Source: Trujillonella endophytica
GTDB lineage: Bacteria; Actinomycetota; Actinomycetes; Mycobacteriales; Geodermatophilaceae
Direction: 5' to 3'
DNA: 64,000 nt
NCBI RefSeq assembly: GCF_019799905.1
Contig: NZ_JABGCI010000003.1
Coordinates: forward strand, 248,001 to 312,000
This document shows positions 56,061-64,000 of the stretch, piece after piece (the stretch's first letter is position 1; every line of letters begins with the position of its first letter). Position numbers and translations under genes: made by a program. Below the pieces are notes generated by a model. It searched no databases and had not been told where the DNA came from. It saw only the letters and a program-made list of their open reading frames with translations.

Positions 56061-56540
56061 TCAACCGGCGGTGAGGACGCGCTCCAGGCGCTCCAGCGTC
56101 GCCGCGATCGTCGACTCCGGGATGAGCGGCATCCGGCCGGCCGAGCGCGCCTTGCGCTCGTCGCTCAGCCCGCTCCAGTCGAAGTACGACGTCACGTCCG
56201 ACAGGTCGTCCGCCACCGGCTCGATCAGGTAGCCCCAGACGTAGCCGATCGGCGGCCGCCCGGGCGCGGTCACGTTCCACTCGAACTGCCGGTCCGGCAC
56301 GAAAGCCGTCACCGTGTTCAGCGTCCGGTAGGCGGTGAGGCCCGGGATGTCGTTCAGCGGGGTCCGGTCCATGTCCATCTCGAACGTGTCGCCGACCGCC
56401 GCCGGCCGCGCCTCACCAGCCGCCGCCACGAGCATCCCCGAGCCGTCGATCCGCACCTGCCCGGCGGGGTCCGACACCACCGCGAACACCGCGGCGGCCG
56501 ACGCCGGGACCCGCCGGGTCACCGACACCCGCTCAGCCAC
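56061..56540 (-). CDS. SRPBCC-family (START/polyketide cyclase fold) protein
   Basis: 159 residues, last gene of a four-gene coupled operon; its start overlaps the preceding gene by 8 bp. SRPBCC pattern: AERVSVTRRVPASAAAVFAV (strand and helix), DGSGMLVAAAGE, FEMDMDRTPL, RQFEWNVTAPGRPPIGYVWG, and a long C-terminal helix. A helix-grip fold with a ligand cavity; it may bind or cyclise a hydrophobic small molecule. Confidence 0.82.
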   Translation of the reverse strand: MAERVSVTRRVPASAAAVFAVVSDPAGQVRIDGSGMLVAAAGEARPAAVGDTFEMDMDRTPLNDIPGLTAYRTLNTVTAFVPDRQFEWNVTAPGRPPIGYVWGYLIEPVADDLSDVTSYFDWSGLSDERKARSAGRMPLIPESTIAATLERLERVLTAG

Positions 56541-57039
56541 GACCGGCCTCCGCGCTCGCGCGGAACAGCTCCCGGGCCTCGGCCGCGCCGTCCAGCGGCC
56601 GGTTCACCCGCGAGGCCACCCGCCACCCCTCCGGCCCGCGCCGGAAGTGCCACTCGTTGGCCGACAGCCGGAAGACGACGAAGTGCCCCTCCGCCTCACG
56701 CCACTGCACGTTCATCGCGTGGTTCCAGCCGCGCGCCTCGTCGCCGCCGAGCTCCACGTGCAGCGGCGTCAGCACGTGCCCCGCGCCGGCGCGGATCAGG
56801 TCCTGGTGTCCGCCGGCGACCATGCCCGCGATCTCCTCCCGCCCGGTCCACACGGCGTACGGCGGCGCCGCGTAGACGCCGTCCTCGGCCCACAGCGCCG
56901 CCGCGGCCGACGGGTCCCCGACGTCCACCGCCGGCCCGTACCGGGTGGCCAACCGGGCGATGGCCTCCCGGTCCTCGAGCTCGCGCACCCGCGCGGCCAG
57001 CGCCGCCACCTCGACCCGGAGCTGGTCGAGGTCACTCAC
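56533..57039 (-). CDS. SnoaL-like NTF2-fold protein (second)
   Basis: 168 residues, GTG at 57039 overlapping the VOC gene stop (GTGA). N-terminal helix with coiled coil (LRVEVAALAARVRELEDREA), then IARLATRYGPAVDVGDPSAA and LWAEDGVYAAPPYAVWTGRE, FVVFRLSANEWHFRRGPEGW: the SnoaL_4 pattern. NTF2-fold enzymes of this type include hydroxylase small-subunit-like and dehydratase/isomerase proteins. Ligand unknown. Confidence 0.82.
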   Translation of the reverse strand: MSDLDQLRVEVAALAARVRELEDREAIARLATRYGPAVDVGDPSAAAALWAEDGVYAAPPYAVWTGREEIAGMVAGGHQDLIRAGAGHVLTPLHVELGGDEARGWNHAMNVQWREAEGHFVVFRLSANEWHFRRGPEGWRVASRVNRPLDGAAEARELFRASAEAGRG

Positions 57040-57911
57040 CGGGCCACCACGAACTCGTGCCGGGCACCGAGGAAGTCCTCGGGCTCGATCGCGAAGCCAC
57101 CGGACACGCAGCCCTCCTCCGTGACGCGCAGACCCTGCTCCCTGAAGAACGCCCGCGCCCGGCCGGCGTCCTCGACCGCCCACACCACCGCGTAGACCCC
57201 GGACGTCGGCGGCCGGACGAATGCGCCGAGCACGCCGTCCGCCGGGTCGTCGGGCTGGATCAGCGCCACCCGGCCGTCGCCGACCCGCAGCAGCACCCGC
57301 CGCGCGGGCTGCGGGGCCGAGATCCGGCCGTCGTCCAGCACCTCGCCGTCCACGTAGGTCGTGAACAGGTGCCGGCCGGCCTCGGCGTCGGTGACGACGC
57401 AGGCGATGTGGTCCAGCCGCAGCAGGGTCGAGGGCATGCCCTCCGCCCAGTCCGGCCGCCAGTTGCGGCGGTCGTACGGGTCGTTGGGCATGTCGACGTC
57501 GCAGCACTCGAGCAGGACGCCGCCGGTGGACTCCGGCCGGACGTAGAAGAACATCCCGTAGTCCGAGGCCAGCGTGTAGCCGTCGGCCCTCAGCCGCGCC
57601 GCGACCGCCGGGCAGTCCTCGATCCGGAGCTCGAACGAGTGCCAGCCCGGCCCGTACTTGGCGAGGTAGCGCGCGTAGGGCTTGGACAGGTCGTCGACGT
57701 GCCGGGGCGCCATCGGCTCGATGATGTGGTCGGCGACGTAGAGCAGCGCCATGTCGCGGTCCTCGGCCTCGAAGTAGCCCTCGGCGAAGACCAGGCCGCC
57801 GAGCACGTCCTGGTAGCGCATCCGGCAGGCGTCGAGGTCGTCGACAGCGTGGATCGTGTGGACGATCCGCTTGACCCGGGCCCGGGTGGCGAGCACCTCG
57901 GGAGCGGTCAC
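57036..57911 (-). CDS. VOC-family (glyoxalase/extradiol dioxygenase fold) protein
   Basis: 291 residues with two vicinal-oxygen-chelate modules: 10-140 (VKRIVHTIHAVDDLDACRMR, YQDVLGGLVFAEGYF, GPGWHSFELR with a potential metal His) and 150-285 (LLRLDHIACVVTDAEAGRHL, YAVVWAVEDAGRARAFFREQ). Possible metal ligands: His in the first strand of each module and Glu. Both ends overlap neighbours by 4 bp. Could be a dioxygenase or lyase acting on an aromatic or polyketide-like compound. Confidence 0.82.
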   Translation of the reverse strand: MTAPEVLATRARVKRIVHTIHAVDDLDACRMRYQDVLGGLVFAEGYFEAEDRDMALLYVADHIIEPMAPRHVDDLSKPYARYLAKYGPGWHSFELRIEDCPAVAARLRADGYTLASDYGMFFYVRPESTGGVLLECCDVDMPNDPYDRRNWRPDWAEGMPSTLLRLDHIACVVTDAEAGRHLFTTYVDGEVLDDGRISAPQPARRVLLRVGDGRVALIQPDDPADGVLGAFVRPPTSGVYAVVWAVEDAGRARAFFREQGLRVTEEGCVSGGFAIEPEDFLGARHEFVVAR

Positions 57912-58408
57912 GAGGCCTTACCGGGCAGCGCCGCGGTGGCCTCCCGCGCGATCCCGAGGTCGCTGATCGACGCCTGGATGCCCGAGGAGAGCCCGCCGAT
58001 GACGTCGGTGCGGATGCGCGACAGGAACTGCGTCGAGATGCGCCAGCCGTCGTCCTCGCGCCGGTAGGTCTCGTGGTAGTAGCCGTAGCCCTGGATCGGC
58101 GTCTCGCCGAAGGCGACGTAGTCGAACATCGGCCACAGCCCGGTCGCGGTGGTCGGCGACAGGATCTCCAGCACCGGGGCGTGGAACTGGTGCACCGTCG
58201 CGACGGCGTCGACCGACCCGCGGACCATCTGCACGAACGCGTCCCGGCCCTCGACGGCGAGGTCGTTCTCGGTGGCCCAGGAGAAGTCCTCGGTGAACAG
58301 CTGCGCCCAGGCGTCCCACTGCTTGGTGTCGAGCAGGTAGGAGTACCGGGCCTTGAGCTGCCGGATCTCCTCGAGGGTGGACAACTGCTCCGCGCTGTAG
58401 GTGCTCAC
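57908..58408 (-). CDS. SnoaL-like NTF2-fold protein (first)
   Basis: 166 residues, GTG at 58408. STLEEIRQLKARYSYLLDTK, then WAQLFTEDFSWATENDLAVE and HQFHAPVLEILSPTTATGLW, YGYYHETYRREDDGWRISTQ: the SnoaL_4 pattern, with residues equivalent to the Tyr/Asp/His of scytalone-dehydratase-like enzymes (Y..D..H). First gene of the coupled operon SnoaL-VOC-SnoaL-SRPBCC. Confidence 0.82.
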   Translation of the reverse strand: MSTYSAEQLSTLEEIRQLKARYSYLLDTKQWDAWAQLFTEDFSWATENDLAVEGRDAFVQMVRGSVDAVATVHQFHAPVLEILSPTTATGLWPMFDYVAFGETPIQGYGYYHETYRREDDGWRISTQFLSRIRTDVIGGLSSGIQASISDLGIAREATAALPGKAS

Positions 58409-58481
58409 GACTCCCGATCCTGTCCGCCCGCCGGGCCGTGTGGCAAGGGTCACGGTAGGGACGTCGGCAGCCGGCCCGGCG

Positions 58482-58820
58482 TCAGAGCGGGGGCAGTGCG
58501 ACGTCCTCCGCCCACAGCAGCCAGGCGCCGTCGACCTGCCGGCGCTGCCAGCCGTCGGGGTGCGGCCCGTGCTCACCGAAGCGGTCGATCCGCGCCTCCA
58601 CCCAGGTCGCGAACCAGGCCCGCCGCTCAAGGCCCGCGTCCGGGCGGACGACGGCCCGCACGTACGCGCCGCCGGCGGGATCGGGGTTCAGGAGCAGCAG
58701 GCCGACGACGTCGGGGTGGTCGGCGAGGTGGGCGTCGAGGTCGCCGGGGTGGTCGGCGGCGCCCAGCTCACGGATGGCGACCCCGCGGCCCAGCAGCCGC
58801 ACCTCGGCGTCGGAGATCAC
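58482..58820 (-). CDS. Hypothetical protein
   Basis: 112 residues, GTG at 58820. VRLLGRGVAIRELGAADHPG, then VVGLLLLNPDPAGGAYVRAV and DGAWLLWAEDVALPPL. Looks like a small alpha/beta domain with conserved Trp residues; no family recognised. Divergent from the binding-protein gene, 70 bp away. Confidence 0.55.
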   Translation of the reverse strand: MISDAEVRLLGRGVAIRELGAADHPGDLDAHLADHPDVVGLLLLNPDPAGGAYVRAVVRPDAGLERRAWFATWVEARIDRFGEHGPHPDGWQRRQVDGAWLLWAEDVALPPL

Positions 58821-58890
58821 GCGGCTCCTCCTCGTCCTGCGGACGGCGTCCGCCCTCCCATACTGACGCCCCCGATCCCAGGAGGTCTGC

Positions 58891-59934
58891 GTGGCCGAGC
58901 CGTATCGCGTCGGTGTCCTCGACGACATGGCCACCGGACCCAGTGGCCCGGCCGGCGACCCCGCCGATCTGCTGCGGATCCCGGTGGAGGAACTGCAGGA
59001 GGCGGGACGGCTGGACCGGGACGTCGAGTTCGTCCCGGCCCACGGCCTGGGCCTGCCCGAGGGGACGGCGGCGGCGGTCGAGCGGGCCTACGCCCGGCTG
59101 GCCGACGACGACGTGCTGCTCGTCGTCGGCCCGGCCATCGGCGACAACGCCCTGGTGGTGACGCCGCTGGCCGAGCGGCACCGGCTGCCGACGATCAACT
59201 GGGCCGGCACCGAGCGCGGCCGCGGCGAGTGGATGTTCCACCTGCAGGTCGGCTCGCACGAGGACGAGTCGCTGGTCATCGCCCGCCACCTCGCGCAGGC
59301 CGGCGCCCGCCGGGTCGGCGTCGTGTTCGACCGCTCCCCCATCGGCCGGCGCCACCTGCAGTTCCTCCAGGACGAGGCCGACGTGCTCGGCCTGCGGATC
59401 TCCGGCACGGCGGGGATCGCCGTCATCGCCGAGGAGGCCGCCGACGAGGTCGGTGCGGTGCTCGGCGGCGCGGACGCCGTCGTCTACCTGGGTCTCGGCC
59501 TGGCCGCACCGGCGGTCGCCCGGGCGGTGACCGCCGCGGGCTTCACCGGACCCAAGGTGATGAACACCTGCGGCCTGCGCGGCTACGCGCCCGAGTTCGG
59601 GCGGGTGATCGACGGCTGGGTGTACGTGGACATGCACTCCGACCGGAACGCGACGCTCGCCGCGCTGCGGGAGCGGCTCGGCGCGCGGGACCGCCCCGGG
59701 TACAGCGTCGCCTACCTGTACGACATGGGCCGGCTCGTCGCCGAGGGGCTGGCCCGGGCACCCGAGCGGACCCGGGACGGCGTCCGCGCGGGGCTGGAGG
59801 CGGTCAAGTGGCTGCCCGCCGCGCAGGGGCACGAGGGCACGCTGCTCGGCTTCGGCCACCGCGACCGCGGCGCGCTGCACGGCCGCTACCTGGTGCTGCG
59901 GCAGTGGCGGGACGGCGCGACGGTCGAGCTGTAG
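58891..59934 (+). CDS. Substrate-binding-protein-like protein without signal peptide
   Basis: 347 residues, GTG at 58891 with AGGAGG 7 bases upstream. Type I periplasmic-binding fold (Leu/Ile/Val-binding family): YRVGVLDDMATGPSGPAGDP, VLLVVGPAIGDNALVVTPLA, RRVGVVFDRSPIGRRHLQFL, VVYLGLGLAAPAVARAVTAA, YLYDMGRLVAEGLARAPERT. There is no signal peptide or lipobox and no ABC permease genes nearby. It is therefore probably a cytosolic ligand sensor, comparable in design to AmiC, rather than a transporter part. Confidence 0.78.
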   Translation: MAEPYRVGVLDDMATGPSGPAGDPADLLRIPVEELQEAGRLDRDVEFVPAHGLGLPEGTAAAVERAYARLADDDVLLVVGPAIGDNALVVTPLAERHRLPTINWAGTERGRGEWMFHLQVGSHEDESLVIARHLAQAGARRVGVVFDRSPIGRRHLQFLQDEADVLGLRISGTAGIAVIAEEAADEVGAVLGGADAVVYLGLGLAAPAVARAVTAAGFTGPKVMNTCGLRGYAPEFGRVIDGWVYVDMHSDRNATLAALRERLGARDRPGYSVAYLYDMGRLVAEGLARAPERTRDGVRAGLEAVKWLPAAQGHEGTLLGFGHRDRGALHGRYLVLRQWRDGATVEL

Positions 59935-59998
59935 CGGCTCGCGCGATATCGCCCGCGCGAGGGAGTTCCCGGTGCCACCGGCGCGGGAGGATCGCCGG

Positions 59999-61171
59999 GT
60001 GACCGGGCTGCACAGCGACTGGCGCCGCCAGTGGGCCGACCACCCGTACGTGGTCGACGCGCTGCTGGCCGCGCTCGTGCTGGTGGTCTCGCTCCAGCCG
60101 CTGCTGGCGGCCGCGGACTGCGGCTGCGAGGCGACCTCGCCCTGGGGCTACGCGGTGGTGGTCGGCGAGTGCCTGCCGCTGGTCTGGCGGCGCCGCTTCC
60201 CGTTCAGCGTCAGCCTGGTCTGCGGCACGTTCACCACGATCCACGGACTGAGCGACATCCCCGACCCCGCCGTCTTCTTCGCCGGTCTCGTGGCCCTGTA
60301 CAGCGTCGCGGCGCACGGCAGCCGCCGGCTCGCGCTGCTGGCCGCCGTCATCGCCGCGCACGCCATCGCACTCAGCATGTTCCTCGACCGCGAGTCCGCC
60401 GACCTCTCGGACTTCACGCTCTCGTCCCTGACCTTCGCCACCGCCTGGCTGCTCGGCGACGGCGCACGCAGCCGCCGGCTCGCCGCCGCCCGCGCCGAGG
60501 ACCGCGCGGCCTCCCTGGAGCGCACGCGGGCCGCCGAGGCGCGGCAGGCGGTGGTCGAGGAGCGCAACCGCATCGCGCGGGAGATGCACGACGTGCTCGC
60601 CCACTCCGTCAGCATGATGGTCGTGCAGGCCGAGGCCGGACCCGTCGTCGTCGAGCGCGACCCCGCGCGGGCGGTGCAGGCGTTCGACGCGATCAGTGCC
60701 ACCGGCAAGGCGGCGCTGACCGAGCTGCGGGCCCTGCTCGGCGTCCTCCGGGACGACGACCGCGGCCCGCTGGCGCCCCAGCCGGGGCTGGGCCAGCTGC
60801 CCGAGCTGGCCGAGTCCGTCCGCGCCGCCGGGGTGGAGGTCGAGCTGCACGTCCCCGCGGAGCTGCCGCCGACGTCGCCCGCGGTGGACCTCGCGGCGTA
60901 CCGGATCGTGCAGGAGGCGCTGACGAACGTGGTCAAGCACGCCGGCCCGGCCCGCGTCGTCCTGCGGGTGGCGGTCGCCGACGGGCGGGTGCGGATCGAC
61001 GTCGCCGACGACGGCCTCGGTGCCGCGCCGGCGACCGAGGCCGGCCGCGGGCTCCTCGGGATGCGCGAGCGGGCGGCCGCCGTCGGCGGCAGCGTGACCG
61101 CCGGACCCGACCCGGCCGGCGGCTGGCGCGTGCACGCCGAGCTGCCGCTGGCCCGGGTGCCGCAGCGGTGA
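59999..61171 (+). CDS. NarL-family sensor histidine kinase (HisKA_3)
   Basis: 390 residues, GTG at 59999 with GGAGG 8 bases upstream. N-terminal membrane region of four to five helices (20-160). Dimerisation/phosphoacceptor block EERNRIAREMHDVLAHSVSM with the phospho-His (about residue 196). HATPase: AAYRIVQEALTNVVKHAGPA (N box), VADDGLG (G1) and GRGLLGMRERAAAVGG (G2). No extracellular domain of note, so it may sense the membrane. Overlaps the regulator gene by 4 bp. Confidence 0.92.
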   Translation: MTGLHSDWRRQWADHPYVVDALLAALVLVVSLQPLLAAADCGCEATSPWGYAVVVGECLPLVWRRRFPFSVSLVCGTFTTIHGLSDIPDPAVFFAGLVALYSVAAHGSRRLALLAAVIAAHAIALSMFLDRESADLSDFTLSSLTFATAWLLGDGARSRRLAAARAEDRAASLERTRAAEARQAVVEERNRIAREMHDVLAHSVSMMVVQAEAGPVVVERDPARAVQAFDAISATGKAALTELRALLGVLRDDDRGPLAPQPGLGQLPELAESVRAAGVEVELHVPAELPPTSPAVDLAAYRIVQEALTNVVKHAGPARVVLRVAVADGRVRIDVADDGLGAAPATEAGRGLLGMRERAAAVGGSVTAGPDPAGGWRVHAELPLARVPQR

Positions 61172-61827
61172 CCACCCGGGTGCTGCTGGCCGACGACCAG
61201 GGGCTCGTCCGGGCCGGCTTCCGGATGATCCTCGAGGCGCAGGAGGACCTGCTCGTCGTCGGTGAGGCCGGCGACGGCGAGGAGGCGGTCGAGCTCGCCC
61301 GCCGCGAGCGGCCCGACGTCGTCCTCATGGACATCCGGATGCCGCGGCTGGACGGCATCGCCGCGACCCGCGCCGTCGTCGCCGACTCCCCCGCCACCCG
61401 GGTCCTGGTGCTCACCACCTTCGACCTCGACGAGTACGTCTACGCGGCACTGGAGGCGGGGGCCAGCGGCTTCCTGCTCAAGGACGTCGGCCGCGACGAC
61501 CTGGTGGCGGCGGTCCGGGTCGTGGCCGCCGGGGAGGCGCTGCTCGCCCCGTCGGTCACCCGGCGGCTGCTGGCCGACTTCGTCCGCAGCCGTCCCGCCC
61601 CACCCGCGCCGCCCGTCCCCGCCGGACCGCTGACCGCCCGCGAGCAGGAGACCCTGGAGATGCTGGCCCGCGGCATGTCCAACGCCGAGATCGCCGCGCG
61701 GATGGTCGTCAGCGAGCACACCGTGAAGACCCACGTGGGCAACGTGCTCATGAAGCTCGGCCTGCGCGACCGCATCCACGCGGTCATCCACGCGTACGAG
61801 CACGGGATCGTCCGCCCCGGCACCTGA
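61168..61827 (+). CDS. NarL/LuxR-type response regulator
   Basis: 219 residues, GTG at 61168 (GTGA overlap with the kinase). Receiver 1-120 with phospho-Asp in DVVLMDIRMPRLDGIAATRA (about 53) and Lys in GFLLKDVGRD. LuxR HTH at 150-210: LTAREQETLEMLARGMSNAE, VVSEHTVKTHVGNVLMKLGL. Probably controls the MMPL transporter downstream and itself. Confidence 0.94.
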   Translation: MTTRVLLADDQGLVRAGFRMILEAQEDLLVVGEAGDGEEAVELARRERPDVVLMDIRMPRLDGIAATRAVVADSPATRVLVLTTFDLDEYVYAALEAGASGFLLKDVGRDDLVAAVRVVAAGEALLAPSVTRRLLADFVRSRPAPPAPPVPAGPLTAREQETLEMLARGMSNAEIAARMVVSEHTVKTHVGNVLMKLGLRDRIHAVIHAYEHGIVRPGT

Positions 61828-61867
61828 CCCGCCTGCATCCCGCTCCGATCAGGTCCCCTGATCCGAG

Positions 61868-61904
61868 CGCGTCCTCCCTCATCGCCCACCGTGGGGGAGG
61901 ACGC
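61868..61904 (+). terminator. Hairpin after the response-regulator gene
   Basis: GCGTCCTCCC (61868-61877) pairs with GGGAGGACGC (61895-61904). The right arm recurs in every unit of the tandem repeat that follows, so one left arm has six possible partners. Confidence 0.6.
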
Positions 61905-62004
61905 GGTGCGGTGAGGGAGGACGCGGTGCGGTGCGGGAGGACGCGGTGCGGTGCGGGAGGACGCGGTGCGGTGAGGGAGGACGCGGTGCGGGGCGGGAGG
62001 ACGC
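61892..62004 (+). repeat. 20 bp tandem repeat upstream of the MMPL gene
   Basis: Five to six units of GTGCGGGAGGACGCGGTGCG (variants GTGAGGG, GGGCGGG) fill 61892-62004. The rest of 61828-62148 has no gene but must carry the transporter promoter. Confidence 0.85.
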
Positions 62005-62148
62005 CCTGCGCCGCCCTCCGCCGCACGGGCGACGACCGCGGCGGCACTCCCCCGCGCGAGGGAGGCGGTAGTCCGCCGGTGCGAGGGAGGTGGGCGGGAG
62101 GCCCGGATCGCGAGGGTTGGGGCACCCACCCCGACCGAGGAGATCCTC

Positions 62149-64000
62149 ATGTCGCTCCCCCGCATCGCCGCCTGGTGCGCCCGCCGCCGCCGGCTCGTCC
62201 TCGCCCTGTGGGCAGCCGTCCTCGTGGGCGGGATCCTCAGCGCGCCGGCTCTCTTCGAGCGGCTCTCCGACGACACCGGCTCGGTCGACGGCAGCGAGTC
62301 CTCCCGCGCCTCGGAGCTGCTGCGGACCGCGGCCCCGAGCGGCGACACCATCGCCGCCGTCCTCGACGGCCGCCCCGCCGAGGAGATGCGCCCCGAGGTC
62401 GACCGGCTGGCGACCGAGCTCCAGGCACTGCCCGGGGTCGCGTCGGTCGCCACCCCGTGGGCGGGCGGCGACGAGAGCCTCGTCGCCACCGACGGGGAGG
62501 CGGTCGCCATCGCCGTCACCTTCGAGCCGACCCCCGCCGGTGAGGACGCCGTGGACGACGCGGCCGCCCTGCTGCGGGACGCCGACGTGCCGCGCGCCGT
62601 CGTCGGCGGTGGCCCGCTGCAGGACGACGAGATGGAGGAGCAGGCCGGCAGCGACCTCGCCCGCGCCGAGATCATCTCGATGCCGATCGCGCTGGTGCTG
62701 CTCGTCGTGCTGTTCGGCGGGGTCGTCGCCGCCGGCATCCCGGTCCTGGTGGCGCTGCTCGGCGTCGCGGCGACGCTGGGCGCGCTGCTGCTGGCCACCG
62801 TGGTCGCGGACGTCTCGGTGTACGCGGTCAACGTCGTCACGATGCTGGGCCTGGGCCTGGCCGTCGACTACGGACTGCTGCTGGTCTCCCGCTTCCGCGA
62901 GGAGAAGGCGACAGGAGCCGACGACGACACCGTGCTCCGGCGCACCTTCGCCACCGCCGGCCGCACCGTCGCCTTCTCCGGGCTGACCGTGGCCGCGGCG
63001 CTGGCCGGCCTGCTCGTCTTCCCCGACGACTTCCTCCGCTCGATGGGCCTGGCCGGCATGGCCGTCGTGCTGCTCGACCTCGTCGCGGCGCTCACGCTCG
63101 TGCCGGCGCTGCTGGCGGTGTGGGGACGGCGGATCGGCCCGGCGAGGGCCCGCGCCGCCGACGGCGGCTTCGCCCGGCTCGCCCGGCGGGTGCGGCGGCG
63201 TCCCCTGCCGGTGGTGGTCGTGGTGTCCGGGCTCCTGCTCCTGGCCGCGACGCCGTTCCTGGGCGTGCGGTTCGCCGACCCGGACGCGCGGTCGCTGCCG
63301 GAGTCGTCGGCCTCGCGCCAGCTGGCCGAGCTCGCCGACGAGCGCTTCGCCGCCGCCGCGGACGTCGACCCGGTCACGGCCGTCGTCCCGTCATCGCTGA
63401 GCGCGGCGGAGACCGCCGACTGGACCGAGCGGCTCCGCGCGCTGGACGGCGTGCGGGAGGTGTCCGTGCGATCGAGCGTGCCCGGGCTGACCGTGGTGGA
63501 CGTCGTCCCGGCCGGGGGCTCGCAGGGGGCGGTGGCGCTGCGCCTGGTGGACGACGTCCGCGCCCTCGACGGCCCAGCCGGGGTGCTCGTCACCGGGGAC
63601 GCCGCCGAGTTGGCGGACTACCAAGAGGCGCTGGGCGACCGGCTGCCGTGGATGCTCGCCGTCATCGCCGGGGCCACCACCGTGCTGCTGTTCCTCTTCA
63701 CCGGGTCGCTGGTGGTGCCGCTCAAGGCGCTCGCCCTGGGCGCGCTCAGCCTCGGCGCCAGCTTCGGCGCGCTCGTGTGGGTCTTCCAGGACGGGCACCT
63801 CGGGGCGCTCGTCGGCACGGAGGCGCTGGGCAGCCTGGCCTCCACCACCCCGGTCATCGTGCTGGCCATCGCGTTCGGGCTGTCGATGGACTACGAGGTG
63901 TTCCTGCTCGGCCGGATCGCCGAGGAGCACCGCCGCACCGGGGACAGCGACCTGGCCGTCGAGCGGGGGCTGCAGCAGACCGGGCGCATCGTGACCGCGG
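62149..64000 (+). CDS. MMPL-family transporter (3' end beyond window)
   Basis: 617 residues visible from the ATG at 62149 (GAGGAG 6 bases upstream); runs off the right edge. RND/MMPL design: first helix LVLALWAAVLVGGILSAPAL, periplasmic loop 40-175, helices 2-6 with VNVVTMLGLGLAVDYGLLLV (motif with the proton-relay Asp-Tyr) and SRFREE, helix 7 near 350, second periplasmic loop 370-490, and a second copy VIVLAIAFGLSMDYEVFLLG with the matching Asp-Tyr. Members export lipids or drugs. The preceding two-component system is the likely regulator. Confidence 0.93.
   Translation, partial: MSLPRIAAWCARRRRLVLALWAAVLVGGILSAPALFERLSDDTGSVDGSESSRASELLRTAAPSGDTIAAVLDGRPAEEMRPEVDRLATELQALPGVASVATPWAGGDESLVATDGEAVAIAVTFEPTPAGEDAVDDAAALLRDADVPRAVVGGGPLQDDEMEEQAGSDLARAEIISMPIALVLLVVLFGGVVAAGIPVLVALLGVAATLGALLLATVVADVSVYAVNVVTMLGLGLAVDYGLLLVSRFREEKATGADDDTVLRRTFATAGRTVAFSGLTVAAALAGLLVFPDDFLRSMGLAGMAVVLLDLVAALTLVPALLAVWGRRIGPARARAADGGFARLARRVRRRPLPVVVVVSGLLLLAATPFLGVRFADPDARSLPESSASRQLAELADERFAAAADVDPVTAVVPSSLSAAETADWTERLRALDGVREVSVRSSVPGLTVVDVVPAGGSQGAVALRLVDDVRALDGPAGVLVTGDAAELADYQEALGDRLPWMLAVIAGATTVLLFLFTGSLVVPLKALALGALSLGASFGALVWVFQDGHLGALVGTEALGSLASTTPVIVLAIAFGLSMDYEVFLLGRIAEEHRRTGDSDLAVERGLQQTGRIVTA

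Noticed and set aside
55837..56232. Plus-strand 131-codon frame before the SRPBCC gene
   Set aside because: Mostly antisense to the SRPBCC gene and the 44-residue frame; no motif or ribosome site.
61892..62004. Possible CRISPR array
   Set aside because: Units are contiguous 20 bp tandem copies with no variable spacers, and no cas genes are present. No CRISPR array is visible anywhere in the window.

Overview
The window is very high-GC DNA with GTG/ATG starts, strong GGAGG-type ribosome sites and many 1-8 bp gene overlaps. Gene order around rne, ndk, folC, clpX, clpP2, clpP1 and tig, together with the DUF4233, mpaB-type oxygenase and FadE families, points to an actinobacterium, most likely Geodermatophilaceae (Blastococcus, Geodermatophilus or Modestobacter type). 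The placement is inferred from gene content only.

1-22,240 is core chromosome: rne (cut by the left edge), two paired radical-SAM genes, an acyl-CoA dehydrogenase pair, ndk, a dienelactone hydrolase and a TIM-barrel isomerase, DUF4233 and folC, a divergent valS of archaeal/rickettsial type, an MpaB-type oxygenase, an AbiEi/DUF559 protein, clpX, clpP2-clpP1, tig, tRNA-Pro(UGG), an amidase and tRNA-Gly(UCC). Three copies of a ~59 bp palindromic element lie between valS and clpX.

22,192-41,704 is a 19.5 kb genomic island integrated in the 3' half of tRNA-Gly; an exact 48 bp copy of the tRNA end marks each boundary. It is a defence island: an Abi-C protein, an unknown membrane protein, a zinc-ribbon protein, an Mrr-type nuclease fused to membrane helices and a helix-hairpin-helix tail, excisionase and tyrosine integrase, a PD-(D/E)XK nuclease with a coupled partner, a GmrSD-type DUF262/HNH endonuclease with an EcsC protein, and a complete type I restriction system (hsdM-hsdS-hsdR). 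Its edges carry debris: an IS3 transposase remnant, a TadB-like remnant and a frameshifted second integrase beside the right att site.

41,705-50,550 ends in a degenerate third copy of the tRNA-Gly end and may be an older island. It holds a PP2C phosphatase, a FadE10-like dehydrogenase, a Phd/RelE toxin-antitoxin pair, a cluster of very small genes and an ECF sigma/anti-sigma pair, with four copies of a ~50 bp repeat that I cannot assign.

50,550-64,000 resumes chromosomal genes: small secreted and membrane proteins, a CPBP protease, a HelD-like helicase, a four-gene coupled operon of SnoaL/VOC/SRPBCC proteins, a signal-less substrate-binding protein, a NarL-type two-component system, and an MMPL transporter (cut by the right edge) preceded by a 20 bp tandem repeat.
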